A stretch of 64,000 bases of DNA from Cribrihabitans_A pelagius (GCF_048820915.1 NZ_JBMERR010000012.1:62001-126000), one strand, 5' to 3'; counted from the stretch's first letter, positions 42,195 to 50,681 are shown. Notes: a model not told the origin generated them from the sequence alone. Made by a program: numbers and translations.

Positions 42195-42803
42195 TCATAC
42201 GCTGCCGCCCGCGTGCTCGCGGGCGTGCTCCAGGGCTTGCTCCAGACGGTCGTCGCCCCAGAACAATTCCGCGCCGCTGGAGAAACTGGGCGCGCCGAAA
42301 ATGCCCGCCGCCATGGCGGCCTCGGCCTGCGCGCGCAGCGCCGTTTTGATTTCAGGCGCCCCGGCGCGGTCCAGCAGCGCCGCGTCCAGTCCCGCCTTGC
42401 GCAGGCAGTCCAAAAGGGTCGCATCGCTGGAAATATCGGCGCCTTCCGCGAACTCTGCCCGGAACACCGCTTTCGAGAACGCCTCGATCCCGTCCTGCTC
42501 CGCGGCGGCCATGGCCAGCCGCGCCGCCCGCAGGCTGTTCTGCGGAAAGGGATCAGGGCGGCGGAAAGGCAGCCCGCGGGCCGCACAGATCCGCTCCATG
42601 TCGCGCCACATGTAGCGCCCTTTGGCCGGGTAGATATTGAACGGGGAGGTGTCCCAGCCCTGGGCGGCAAAGACCGGCCCCAGCAGGAAGGGTTTCCAGG
42701 TGATTGAGACGCCGCGCGCCGCAGCGGCTTCGCCGATCCGCATGGCGCTGAGGTAGGAATAGGTGGAGGCGAATTCGAACCAGAAGGTGATCCTGCCGTG
42801 CAT
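42195..42803 (-). CDS. 2-hydroxychromene-2-carboxylate isomerase family (DsbA-like fold)
   Basis: Protein of 202 residues from ATG 42803. The frame is open far upstream, but the family starts ITFWFEFASTYSYLSAMR, the GSH-binding Ser region of HCCA isomerase / kappa-class GST. KPFLLGPVFAAQGW and GIFGAPSFSSGAELFWGDDRLEQAL are also characteristic. Substrate is unknown; a thiol-dependent isomerase or transferase is likely. Upstream, GGGGCAGC occurs in tandem two and a half times before an AAGGG ribosome binding site. Confidence 0.88.
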   Translation of the reverse strand: MHGRITFWFEFASTYSYLSAMRIGEAAAARGVSITWKPFLLGPVFAAQGWDTSPFNIYPAKGRYMWRDMERICAARGLPFRRPDPFPQNSLRAARLAMAAAEQDGIEAFSKAVFRAEFAEGADISSDATLLDCLRKAGLDAALLDRAGAPEIKTALRAQAEAAMAAGIFGAPSFSSGAELFWGDDRLEQALEHAREHAGGSV

Positions 42804-42832
42804 CGCCCTTGCCCCGCTGCCCCGCTGCCCCG

Positions 42833-43288
42833 TCAGGTGATCGCCTCCAGCTTTTCCTTGCTGAGATCGCCCGGCACGATGGTTATCGGCACCGGCAGAG
42901 TGCCCGAATTCTTGGTGAGCTGGGTGACCAGCGGCCCTGGCCCCTTGCGCCCGGTGCCCGCGCCCAGCACCAGGACGCCGATCTCCGGATCTCCTTCGAT
43001 ATAGTCGAGGATCTCCGGCACCGCCTCGCCCTCGCGGATCACCAGCTCCGGGTCGACGTTCTGGCGGTCGCGCATCCACTTGGCAAAAACCTCGAAATGG
43101 GCGTGGATACGCTCGCGCGCCTCCTCCCGCATCACTTCGCCGACGCCGATCCAGTGGTTGAACTCGTCCGGCGGGATCACCGACAGGATGGTCACCCCGG
43201 CGCCGGTATGCGCTGCCCGCATGGCGGCAAAACGCATCGCGTTCAGGCATTCGCGGCTGTCGTCCAGTACCACAAGGAATTTGCGCAT
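42833..43288 (-). CDS. Universal stress protein (UspA family)
   Basis: Protein of 151 residues from ATG 43288 (MRKFLVVLDDSRECLNAM). ATP-binding-type residues near the end, VLGAGTGRKGPGPLVTQLTKNSGTLPVPITIVPG, follow the G-2x-G-9x-G(S/T) pattern. Role is stress survival; the trigger is unknown. It heads the minus-strand group uspA, HCCA isomerase, nfu, tsaB, rimI. Confidence 0.9.
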   Translation of the reverse strand: MRKFLVVLDDSRECLNAMRFAAMRAAHTGAGVTILSVIPPDEFNHWIGVGEVMREEARERIHAHFEVFAKWMRDRQNVDPELVIREGEAVPEILDYIEGDPEIGVLVLGAGTGRKGPGPLVTQLTKNSGTLPVPITIVPGDLSKEKLEAIT

Positions 43289-43408
43289 ATCCGCTCTCTC
43301 TCTGCTCCGCCGGGGATCATGGCGCAAGGCGGCCGGTCAGGCAAGGGCGGCCCGCCCGGGTGCGCAAGCGGCGGCGGCGGGAGGGGAGCTCTCCCGCGCA
43401 CACGGAGC

Positions 43409-43508
43409 CCTCCGGCTGCGCCGGCGCGCCCCAGGCGGTTTTGGGCGTGGCGCCGCGCTTTCGCGCGTCGCGGCACGGTGCGGCAGCACGGTGCCCGGCC
43501 CAACCGGA
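43409..43508 (+). repeat. Intergenic GC-rich repeat element
   Basis: Begins CTCCGGCTGCGCCGGCGCGCC, passes through GGCGGTTTTGGGCG and GCGCCGCGC/GCGCGTCGC hairpin arms, and ends GTGCCCGGCCCAACCG. Its first 19 and last 13 bases match the two flanks of the assembly gap at 20194-20332. It lies in the 291-base space between the stress protein and the aminotransferase genes. Confidence 0.6.
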
Positions 43509-43579
43509 AAGGGAGCTGCACAGCCGCGTCCGGAGCCGGCGGGAGGGGCCCTGCGCGGCCAATTTCCAGCAGCCGCGGC

Positions 43580-44443
43580 TCACGCTTCGCTGGCGGCCCA
43601 GTCCCAGTACATCTCGCGCGCCCGCGCCGCCACCGGCCCGGTCTGGTAGCGGGTCTCGTCGAAGGCGGTGACCGGGGTCACCTTGCTCATGTTGCCGGAG
43701 AGGAACACTTCGTCGGCGTCCTCGAAATCCTCGCAGGTGAGCACGCATTCATGCACTGCCACCCCATCGGCGCGCAGGTTCCTGATGTGGCGCGCGCGGG
43801 TGATCCCTGCGAGGAAGGTGCCGTTCGGCACCGGCGTGAAGACCTCGCCGCCGCGCACCATGAAGATATTGGCAGTGGCGGCTTCGGCGACATTGCCCAT
43901 CGCGTCCAGCGCCAGCGCGTTGCCGAACCCCTTGGACCGAGCCTCGCGCAGCATCCGCGCGTTGTTGGGATACAGGCAGCCGGCCTTGGCGTTCACCACT
44001 GCGCTTTCCAGCACCGGGCGGCGGAAGCGGGTCCGGGTCAGCGTGGTGCTGGCCGTGGGCGGCGCCATCGGAATTTCCTCCAGGCAGACCGCAAACTGCG
44101 TGCTGCCGGCGTCCGGCACGATCAGCGAAGGATCGCCATCCGCGGCCCAGTACATCGGCCGGATGTAGACCGCGGCACCGGGGGCAAAGCCTTTCAGCCC
44201 CTCGCGGATGATCTCCACCATTTGCTCCGGCGTGTGCGTCGGCGCCATCATCAGCGCCTCGGCCGAGGCATTTGCGCGGGCGCAATGCAGGTCCAGGTCC
44301 GGGGTCAGCCCGTTGAACAGCCGCGCGCCGTCAAAAACCATCGAGCCCAGCCACATGGCGTGATCGGCCGCGCGCAGAACGGCCGGGTTGCCGTCGTGCC
44401 AGGTGCCGTTGAAATAGGTCCGGATCGCGCTGCCCGCCGCCAT
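43580..44443 (-). CDS. Class IV (branched-chain-type) aminotransferase
   Basis: Protein of 287 residues. Either ATG 44443 or ATG 44455 may be used; both have a GGAG nearby, and 44443 gives the usual family start. The PLP class-IV fold is shown by AADHAMWLGSMVFDGARLFNG, the PLP-Lys in VNAKAGCLYPNNARMLREA, and GNVAEAATANIFMVRGGEVFTPV. It probably transaminates branched-chain or related keto acids; members of this clade in Rhodobacteraceae are often annotated as ilvE without proof. Two TGTTTC palindromes lie 107-190 bases upstream. Confidence 0.88.
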   Translation of the reverse strand: MAAGSAIRTYFNGTWHDGNPAVLRAADHAMWLGSMVFDGARLFNGLTPDLDLHCARANASAEALMMAPTHTPEQMVEIIREGLKGFAPGAAVYIRPMYWAADGDPSLIVPDAGSTQFAVCLEEIPMAPPTASTTLTRTRFRRPVLESAVVNAKAGCLYPNNARMLREARSKGFGNALALDAMGNVAEAATANIFMVRGGEVFTPVPNGTFLAGITRARHIRNLRADGVAVHECVLTCEDFEDADEVFLSGNMSKVTPVTAFDETRYQTGPVAARAREMYWDWAASEA

Positions 44444-44838
44444 GGCTCTCTCCATCGTTCGCTCCGCCGGGAGCGTAGGGCGGGATGGGTCAGCCGTCCA
44501 GACCTTTTTCCGGCCTGTCATGACCCGTCCGGAGCCGCCTGTAAGGCAATGTTTCACGTGCAATAAAGCGGAGTTCGCTGAGAGATGCGGAGCCCGAAAA
44601 CAACGCCGCCAAATGTTTCGCGCGCGAAACATTCGGTCAGACTTGCTGACCCGGTTGCGGCCCGTCGCACGGGGCCGCTCTGGCGGCTCCGGCGGTCATA
44701 CTGCCCTCCCGCGCCGCCAGGCGCGCGCGACCCAACAGGGCAAGTCCAATTCATTGGATGCAGGCCGGGCGGGAGGGGCTGGTGTGCCTTTTTGACCTGC
44801 GGCGCGCTTCAGTAAGGCCAGGTTATCTGGACCAGTTT
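44444..44838. promoter_or_regulatory. 395-base region upstream of the aminotransferase with two palindromes
   Basis: Non-coding. It contains a 16-base site TGTTTCACGTGCAATA (44550-44565) that matches 14 of 16 bases of the ParB target TGTTTCACGTGAAACA, and a perfect 22-bp palindrome with arms AATGTTTCGCG/CGCGAAACATT (44612-44633). The two centres are 65 bp apart. The remainder, 44640-44838, is the 3' side of the paa operon; I see no clear terminator there. Confidence 0.55.
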
Positions 44839-45600
44839 TCAACCCGGCCTGCGCAGCCCGGCGTTTTCGAGGATCGCGCCGGCGTCGGCCTCCCAGCGGG
44901 CCTTGAGATCGGCGTTCGGGGTGCGGCGCAGGCCCATGGCCTTCAAGCCTTCGAATTTCTCCGAGGATTCCGAGCCGAAGCTCGCGGCCACCCGCGGCCA
45001 CCAGTAGTCCGCGTGTTCCTGCAGCAGCGCCGGACCTTCCCGTTCCACCAGCTGCATCAGCCCTTCTTCAGCGAGTTCCGCGTGATGCGTCTCGACAGGC
45101 AGGATAACGCGGAAGGCTTCGGCCAGCGGCTGGTAGGAGACATGGGTGAGCTCCTCCAGCTGCACTGCCACCGCGCGCCCCATCAGGAGGTTCATCACCA
45201 CCGCATCACCCCAGCCCTCCAGCGGGTAGTTGAACACCGCCAGCCGCATGTCGTGCTTGCTGCGGCTCTGGCCGATGTCGGCGCCGCGCTCCAGCCGGGC
45301 GGTCCAGGGGTGGTGGTCGGCGTAGCGCTCGGTATTGGCGCCGAACTCGCCCATCAGCCGCAGCACCTGGCCCGCGTGGCCGGTCTTCTCCAGCACGATG
45401 CGGGCGGCGGCGATGCGGGCCTTGATGCCGGGGCCTTCGTTGATGATGTCGGCAAAGCCCGCAGCGCCCGCGAGCTCGCTGTCGACAAAGGTCGCCATCA
45501 GCTTCAACAGCTCGGCGCGGTAACGCGGCGGCACGTTGGACGGGTTGCTGAGCACCCCGCCCTGTTCCAGGTAGCTTGCGATGCTCATCTCGTCCGTCAT
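44839..45600 (-). CDS. Phenylacetate-catabolism ferritin-like protein (PaaA/PaaC family), last gene of paa operon
   Basis: Protein of 253 residues, distinct from PaaA and PaaC of the same operon. It keeps part of the ferritin-like pattern: AVFNYPLEGWGDAVVMNLLMGRA resembles the PaaA/PaaC helix, and ILPVETHHAELAEEG carries an ExxH pair. It is annotated in databases as a phenylacetic acid catabolic family protein without known function. The full set of di-iron ligands is not obvious, so it may be a structural or assembly subunit. It begins 25 bases after paaE. Confidence 0.78.
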   Translation of the reverse strand: MTDEMSIASYLEQGGVLSNPSNVPPRYRAELLKLMATFVDSELAGAAGFADIINEGPGIKARIAAARIVLEKTGHAGQVLRLMGEFGANTERYADHHPWTARLERGADIGQSRSKHDMRLAVFNYPLEGWGDAVVMNLLMGRAVAVQLEELTHVSYQPLAEAFRVILPVETHHAELAEEGLMQLVEREGPALLQEHADYWWPRVAASFGSESSEKFEGLKAMGLRRTPNADLKARWEADAGAILENAGLRRPG

Positions 45601-45625
45601 GGCGGTTCCTCCCTCGGGCCAGCCG

Positions 45626-46699
45626 TTACTGATCGTAGTCGACCACCACGCGGTCGGTCACCGGATAAGCCTGGCAGCTCAGCACATAGCCCTTCTCCAC
45701 CTCGTAGTCCTCGAGCGCGTGGTTGGCGACCATCTCGACCTCGCCTTCCAGCACCTTGCAGCGGCAGGTGGAGCAGACCCCGGCCTTGCAAGCGTAGGGC
45801 GCATCCATCGCGTTTTCCAGCGCCGCATCGAGGATCGTGACGTCCTTGCCCATCTCGATGGTCTGCGTCGCGCCGTCGAGCGTGATGGCGGCCTTGGTCT
45901 GGTTGGCGCCGGAGGCGGTGCCGCCCGCCACGGTTTTCCGCTTGGCGCGGCCGGGCTGGGCGGAGGCGAACAGTTCGAACTTGATCTGCTCCTCGCCGAG
46001 CCCCGCCTTGCGCAGGGCGCTGGCGATGCCGAGCATCATCGGCTCCGGGCCGCAGATGAAGGCGGTGTCGACCGATTTGATGTCGATCCAGTGCTCGAAG
46101 AGCTGCGCGCATTTCTCCTCGGTCACCAGGCCGGTGAAGAGATCGATCTCCTGCGCGTCCGTTTCCAGCACGTGGATGACGTTGAGACGGCCCATGTGCA
46201 GGTTCTTCAGATCCTCCAGCTCCTCGCGGAACATGATCGTGTTCACGCCCTTGTTGGCATAGACCAGCGTGAAGGAGGAATGGGGCTCGGCCGCCAGCGT
46301 GGTCTTGAGGATCGACAGCACCGGCGTGATGCCGGAGCCGCCCGCAAAGCCCAGGTAGTGCTTCTCCGCGCCCGCTTCGAGCGGTGTGAAGAAGCTGCCC
46401 ATCGGCGGCATCGCCTGCAGGGTGTCGCCCGCTTTCAGCTCGGTATTGGCCCAGGTCGAGAAGGCGCCGCCGTCAACGCGCTTGATGCCGACCTGCAGGA
46501 TGCCTTCATCGCGGCCTGCGCAGATCGAATAGCTGCGGCGCAGCTCCTCGCCGTCGAAGTCGCGGCGGAAGGTCAGGTACTGCCCTTGCGTGAAGCCGAA
46601 CGCCCCCGCGGCATCCTCCGCGGGCTTCAGGGAGACGACAACCGCATCGCGGATCGTCTTGCGGACGTCGGTGACTTCAAGATCGTGAAAGCGCGCCAT
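45626..46699 (-). CDS. paaE: Phenylacetyl-CoA 1,2-epoxidase reductase PaaE
   Basis: Protein of 357 residues from ATG 46699 with GGAGG upstream. N-terminal FAD/NAD(P)H reductase domain: RRSYSICAGRD (FAD), GGSGITPVLSILK (NADPH), ICGPEPMM. C-terminal plant-type [2Fe-2S] ferredoxin: YACKAGVCSTCRCKVLEG and VLSCQAYP. It delivers electrons to the PaaABC oxygenase that epoxidises phenylacetyl-CoA. Confidence 0.96.
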   Translation of the reverse strand: MARFHDLEVTDVRKTIRDAVVVSLKPAEDAAGAFGFTQGQYLTFRRDFDGEELRRSYSICAGRDEGILQVGIKRVDGGAFSTWANTELKAGDTLQAMPPMGSFFTPLEAGAEKHYLGFAGGSGITPVLSILKTTLAAEPHSSFTLVYANKGVNTIMFREELEDLKNLHMGRLNVIHVLETDAQEIDLFTGLVTEEKCAQLFEHWIDIKSVDTAFICGPEPMMLGIASALRKAGLGEEQIKFELFASAQPGRAKRKTVAGGTASGANQTKAAITLDGATQTIEMGKDVTILDAALENAMDAPYACKAGVCSTCRCKVLEGEVEMVANHALEDYEVEKGYVLSCQAYPVTDRVVVDYDQ

Positions 46700-46709
46700 G
46701 GAGGTCTCC

Positions 46710-47195
46710 TCAGATGCACTTGAAATAGTCGAAAGGTTCGAGGCAGTCCTGGCAGCGCCAGTGGGCCTTGCAGGGGGTCGAGCCGAACTGGCTGACCTTG
46801 GTGACATGTTTGCTGCCGCAAAGCGGGCATTTCTCCGGCCCGCCCGCGGGCTGGGGCGGGGCGATGCCGTAATCCTCCAGCTTGGCGCGGCCTTTTTCCG
46901 ACAGCCAGCCGGTGGTCCAGGCGGGGGCGATCTGGGTCTTCAGCTTCAGATCGCAGATGCCACGAGCGCGCAGTGCGGTTTCGACGTCTATCTGGATCAC
47001 CGCGGTGGCGGGGCAGCCGGAATAGGTCGGGGTAAGGGTGACTACGAGGGTTTCGCCCTGCCATTCGACGCCGCGGATGACGCCAAGATCGACCAGCGAG
47101 ATCACCGGGATTTCCGGGTCCGGCACGGCGTCGAGCCACTCCCAGATCTGGTCGATGCTGGGCTTTTCGGCAGGCTTTTCGGCAGTTTGGCTCAT
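46710..47195 (-). CDS. paaD: Phenylacetyl-CoA epoxidase assembly protein PaaD
   Basis: Protein of 161 residues from ATG 47195 (MSQTAEKP). A DUF59-type domain (WEWLDAVPDPEIPVISLVDLGVIRGV, SGCPATAVIQ) is followed by a Cys-rich tail CPLCGSKHVTKVSQ, CKAHWRCQDC, FKC. PaaD is thought to mature the iron or iron-sulfur centres of the epoxidase. It lies 10 bases before paaE and 137 bases after paaC, a gap occupied by two hairpins. Confidence 0.95.
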   Translation of the reverse strand: MSQTAEKPAEKPSIDQIWEWLDAVPDPEIPVISLVDLGVIRGVEWQGETLVVTLTPTYSGCPATAVIQIDVETALRARGICDLKLKTQIAPAWTTGWLSEKGRAKLEDYGIAPPQPAGGPEKCPLCGSKHVTKVSQFGSTPCKAHWRCQDCLEPFDYFKCI

Positions 47196-47268
47196 GCGGA
47201 AATCCTCATTGGCTGATCCGCCCGGCACAGACGCCGGGCACTGGCAGGCGCGCCGCCGGCGGCGGGGG

Positions 47269-47316
47269 CCGGAATTATTCGATAATTCCGGGCCGGTTTC
47301 CTTGCAGGAAACCGGC
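47269..47316. repeat. Two adjacent perfect hairpins in the paaC-paaD gap
   Basis: CCGGAATTAT/ATAATTCCGG around TCG (47269-47291) is followed at once by GCCGGTTTCC/GGAAACCGGC around TTGCA (47292-47316), both perfect 10-bp stems. Lying inside an operon, they may stabilise the paaABC message against decay. The first palindrome resembles a dispersed intergenic motif I recall in roseobacter genomes. Confidence 0.6.
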
Positions 47317-47332
47317 TTGGCTGGCTACCGGC

Positions 47333-48127
47333 TTACCATTTGGCGCCGGGGTAGGCGCGTTGCAGCCATTGCATCTGGGTCAAAAGATGGCCCAGATGCT
47401 CGGTGTGCATCCGGCCGGTGCGGCCACCCGTGTGGCCATAGCGGCTTTCGGGGATCTTCAGGGTCGCCTCGCCCAGCACCCGGGTCACCAGCGCGTCGTA
47501 CTCCTCGCGCAAGCTCGCCGGATCTGGGGCGATGCCCGCGTCCGCCATGACGGCGTCCGCTTCGTCGGACTGGAACATCTCGCCCACATAAGGCCACAGG
47601 TAATCCAGCGCCGCCTGCATGCGGGTGTGGCTTTCCCCGGTGCCGTCGCCCAAGGAAACCACCGTGTCCTTGGAGCGTTCGAGGTGGTAGGCCACCTCCT
47701 TCGATGCCTTCCCGGCAATCGCGGCCACGCGCTCGTCCGAGGACGCCTTCAGCCGCTCCAGCATCAGCGAGTGCCAGGCGTCGAACAGGAACTGGCGCAT
47801 CAGGGTCTGGCCGAAATCGCCGTTCGGCATCTCGACTAGCAGGAGGTTGCGGAAGTCCCAGGCGTCGCGCAGGAAGGCGAGATCGTCGGCGGTCTTGCCC
47901 TCGCTCTGCACCTCGGCAGCAAGGCCGAGCCACATCTGGGTCTGGCCGATCAGGTCCAGCGCGATATTGGCGAGCGCGATGTCCTCCTCCAGCACCGGCG
48001 CGTTGCCGCACCATTCGCTGACGCGGTGGCCGAGGATCAGCGTGCTGTCGCCCATCCGCAGTAGAAACTGCTCGAACGCCTCGTCCTGGCTGAGCGCGGC
48101 TTTAGCTTTGGCGGCTGCGGCGGTCAT
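47333..48127 (-). CDS. paaC: Phenylacetyl-CoA 1,2-epoxidase subunit PaaC
   Basis: Protein of 264 residues from ATG 48127, overlapping the paaB stop (ATGA). The ferritin-like segments RMGDSTLILGHRVSEWCGNAPVLEEDIALANIALDLIGQ and HTGGRTGRMHTEHLGHLLTQMQWLQRAYPG are standard for PaaC, the structural partner that stabilises PaaA. Confidence 0.97.
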   Translation of the reverse strand: MTAAAAKAKAALSQDEAFEQFLLRMGDSTLILGHRVSEWCGNAPVLEEDIALANIALDLIGQTQMWLGLAAEVQSEGKTADDLAFLRDAWDFRNLLLVEMPNGDFGQTLMRQFLFDAWHSLMLERLKASSDERVAAIAGKASKEVAYHLERSKDTVVSLGDGTGESHTRMQAALDYLWPYVGEMFQSDEADAVMADAGIAPDPASLREEYDALVTRVLGEATLKIPESRYGHTGGRTGRMHTEHLGHLLTQMQWLQRAYPGAKW

Positions 48128-48411
48128 CACATCGCCCCCACTTCTTCGGGGATGTCGAAGAAAGTCGGGTGGCGGTAGACTTTGGACTCGGACGGCTCGT
48201 AGAGCGGGCCCTTGTCGCTGGGCGAGGAGGCGGTGATGGCCGCGGCCTCGACCACCCAGATCGACACGCCCTCGTTGCGGCGGGTGTAGACGTCGCGGGC
48301 GTTCTTGATCGCCATTTCGGCGTCGGGCGCATGCAGGGAGCCCACGTGGCGGTGGCTCATGCCGTGCTGGCCGCGGATGAAGACTTCCCAGAGGGGCCAT
48401 TCGTTTTTCAT
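48127..48411 (-). CDS. paaB: Phenylacetyl-CoA 1,2-epoxidase subunit PaaB
   Basis: Protein of 94 residues: WPLWEVFIRGQHGMSHRHVGSLHAPDAEMAI and SIWVVEAAAITASSP are the PaaB hallmarks. It bridges PaaAC units in the epoxidase complex. It overlaps paaC by the ATGA junction and follows paaA by 58 bases. Confidence 0.97.
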   Translation of the reverse strand: MKNEWPLWEVFIRGQHGMSHRHVGSLHAPDAEMAIKNARDVYTRRNEGVSIWVVEAAAITASSPSDKGPLYEPSESKVYRHPTFFDIPEEVGAM

Positions 48412-48469
48412 GACTCGGATACTCCTGGCTGCGGCGGCCCCGGCCGGGCGGGGCGCGCACTCATGTGGC

Positions 48470-49447
48470 TCATTCGGCGGCGTGTTTGCGGGCGGCTTTC
48501 TTGCGGGCGTGGGCCAGCATGCCGTCGCGCACCCATTTGCCGTCGTCCCAGGCCGTGTTGCGGGCGGCGAGCCGGTCCGTGTTGCAGGGGCCGTTGCCCT
48601 TGATCACCTCGAAGAACTCGCTCCAGTCCGGTTCCGAGAAGTCGTAGTGGCCGCGTTCCTCGTTCCACTTCAGGTTCTCGTCCGGCACGGTAAGGCCGAG
48701 GTATTCGGCCTGCGGCACGGTCTGGTCGACAAACTTCTGGCGCAGCTCGTCGTTGGTGTTCATCTTGATCTTCCAGGCCATCGACTGCGCCGAATGCACC
48801 GAGTCCTTGTCGGAAGGCCCGAACATCATCAGCGACGGATACCAGAAGCGGTTGAGCGCATCCTGCGCCATCTTCTTTTGCTCCGGCGTGCCTTCCGCCA
48901 TGCGGCGGATCGCGTCATAGCCCTGGCGCTGGTGGAAGCTTTCCTCCTTGCAAACACGGATCATCGCGCGCGAATAGGGGCCATAAGATGTCCGCTGCAG
49001 CGGCACCTGGTTCATGATCGCAGCACCATCGACCAGCCAGCCCACCGCGCCGATATCGGCCCAGTTCAGCGTTGGGTAGTTGAAGATCGACGAATACTTC
49101 ATGCGCCCGTCGAGCAGCATCTCGGTCAGCTCGTCGCGCGACACGCCCAGCGTTTCTGCCGCGCAGTAAAGGTAGAGCCCGTGTCCCGCCTCGTCCTGCA
49201 CCTTGGCCAGAAGGATCGCCTTGCGCTCCAGCGTTGGGGCGCGGGTGATCCAGTTGCCCTCGGGCAGCTGGCCGACGATTTCGGAATGCGCGTGCTGGCC
49301 GATCTGGCGGATCAGCGTCTTGCGGTAGCCCGCGGGCATCCAGTCCTTCGGCTCGATCTTCTCGCCCGCGTCGATGCGCGCCTGGAAGGCGGCGAGCTTC
49401 TCGGGATCGTCCTGCGTCACCTCGGACTTCACCATCTGTGCATACAT
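48470..49447 (-). CDS. paaA: Phenylacetyl-CoA 1,2-epoxidase catalytic subunit PaaA
   Basis: Protein of 325 residues. The carboxylate-bridged di-iron ligands lie in LAKVQDEAGHGLYLY and ICKEESFHQRQGYDA-type helices, here VCKEESFHQRQGYDA. NQVPLQRTSYGPYSRAM and FGPSDKDSVHSAQSMAWKIK are further PaaA landmarks. It inserts one oxygen atom into the ring of phenylacetyl-CoA. GGGAGG precedes the ATG. It follows the thiolase gene by 31 bases. Confidence 0.98.
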   Translation of the reverse strand: MYAQMVKSEVTQDDPEKLAAFQARIDAGEKIEPKDWMPAGYRKTLIRQIGQHAHSEIVGQLPEGNWITRAPTLERKAILLAKVQDEAGHGLYLYCAAETLGVSRDELTEMLLDGRMKYSSIFNYPTLNWADIGAVGWLVDGAAIMNQVPLQRTSYGPYSRAMIRVCKEESFHQRQGYDAIRRMAEGTPEQKKMAQDALNRFWYPSLMMFGPSDKDSVHSAQSMAWKIKMNTNDELRQKFVDQTVPQAEYLGLTVPDENLKWNEERGHYDFSEPDWSEFFEVIKGNGPCNTDRLAARNTAWDDGKWVRDGMLAHARKKAARKHAAE

Positions 49448-49478
49448 GACTTGTACCTCCCGTCAGGGGTTAACCGGG

Positions 49479-50681
49479 TTACACGCGTTCCAGGATCAGG
49501 GCGGTGCCCTGACCGACGCCAACGCACATGGTGCAGAGCGCATAGCGCCCGCCGGTGCGCTGCAGCTGGTAGGCGGCGGTCAGCACGAGCCGCGCGCCCG
49601 ACATGCCGAGCGGGTGGCCCAGTGCGATGGCGCCGCCATTAGGATTAACATGGGGCGCATCGTCCGGAACGCCAAGTTCCCGAAGCGTCGCCAGACCTTG
49701 CGAGGCAAAAGCCTCGTTCAGTTCGATCACGTCCATCTGCCCGATGGTGAGGCCGGTGCGGGCGAGCAGCTTGCGGGTGGCGGGCACCGGGCCGATGCCC
49801 ATCACGCGCGGCTCCACGCCCGCCGCCGCCATGCCGACGATGCGGGCAATCGGGGTGAGGCCGTTCTTGCTGACCGCCGCCTCATTCGCCAGCAGGATCG
49901 CCGCGGCGCCGTCGTTCACGCCGGAGGCATTGCCCGCGGTCACGCTCTTGTCCGGGCCGTTGACGCCCTTCAGGCCCGCCAGCTTTTCGGCTGAGGTGCC
50001 GGGGCGGGGGTGCTCGTCGGTGTCGACCACCAGCGCATCGCCCTTGCGCTGCGGGATGGTGACCGGGGTGATCTCATGGGCGAAGACGCCGGCCTCCTGC
50101 GCGGCGGCCCAACGGGCCTGGCTGCGCGCCGCGAAAGCGTCCTGGTCCTCGCGGGAGACGCCGTAATCCTCGGCCACGTTGTCGGCGGTCTGCGGCATCG
50201 AGTCGGTGCCGTACATCTGCTCCATCTTCGGGTTCACGAAGCGCCAGCCGATGGTGGTGTCATAGACCGCGTTGGCGCGGGTGAATGCGGAAGTGGCCTT
50301 GGGCATCACGAAGGGCGCGCGGCTCATGCTTTCGACGCCGCCGGCAATGGCCATGTCATAGTCGCCCGAGCGGATCCCGCGTGCGGCCATGCCCGCCGCG
50401 TCCATGCCGGAGGCGCAGAGCCGGTTGATCGTGGTGCCCGGCACATCCACCGGCAGGCCCGCCAGCAGGGCGGCCATGCGCGCGACGTTGCGGTTGCTTT
50501 CGCCGGCCTGGTTGGCGTCGCCGAAGATCACGTCGTCGATGCTGGCCCAGTCCACCTGCGGGTTGCGCGCCATCAGCGCGGCAATCGGCGCGGCAGCAAG
50601 ATCGTCGGTGCGGACCTGGCTCAGCGCGCCGCCGTAGCGGCCGATGGGGGTGCGGGTGGCATCGCAGATGAAAGCTTCCAT
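49479..50681 (-). CDS. pcaF: 3-oxoadipyl-CoA thiolase
   Basis: Protein of 400 residues. Thiolase motifs: acyl-Cys in TTINRLCASGMDAAGMAARG (near residue 89), VIELNEAFASQGLA, GGAIALGHPLGMSGARLV (catalytic His) and CTMCVGVGQG (second Cys). The start MEAFICDATRTPIGRYGGALS is that of PcaF/PaaJ thiolases, which cleave 3-oxoadipyl-CoA to succinyl-CoA and acetyl-CoA, the last step of both beta-ketoadipate and phenylacetate routes. It heads the paa operon, so PaaJ is an equally good name. Confidence 0.94.
   Translation of the reverse strand: MEAFICDATRTPIGRYGGALSQVRTDDLAAAPIAALMARNPQVDWASIDDVIFGDANQAGESNRNVARMAALLAGLPVDVPGTTINRLCASGMDAAGMAARGIRSGDYDMAIAGGVESMSRAPFVMPKATSAFTRANAVYDTTIGWRFVNPKMEQMYGTDSMPQTADNVAEDYGVSREDQDAFAARSQARWAAAQEAGVFAHEITPVTIPQRKGDALVVDTDEHPRPGTSAEKLAGLKGVNGPDKSVTAGNASGVNDGAAAILLANEAAVSKNGLTPIARIVGMAAAGVEPRVMGIGPVPATRKLLARTGLTIGQMDVIELNEAFASQGLATLRELGVPDDAPHVNPNGGAIALGHPLGMSGARLVLTAAYQLQRTGGRYALCTMCVGVGQGTALILERV

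Noticed and set aside
42809..42834. Short tandem repeat GGGGCAGC upstream of the HCCA isomerase gene
   Set aside because: Only two and a half copies of 8 bp in GC-rich DNA; likely slippage without function.
42804..43250. Long upstream extension of the HCCA isomerase frame into the universal stress protein gene
   Set aside because: The extension is the stress protein read in another frame; the family start and ribosome binding site fix the ATG at 42803.
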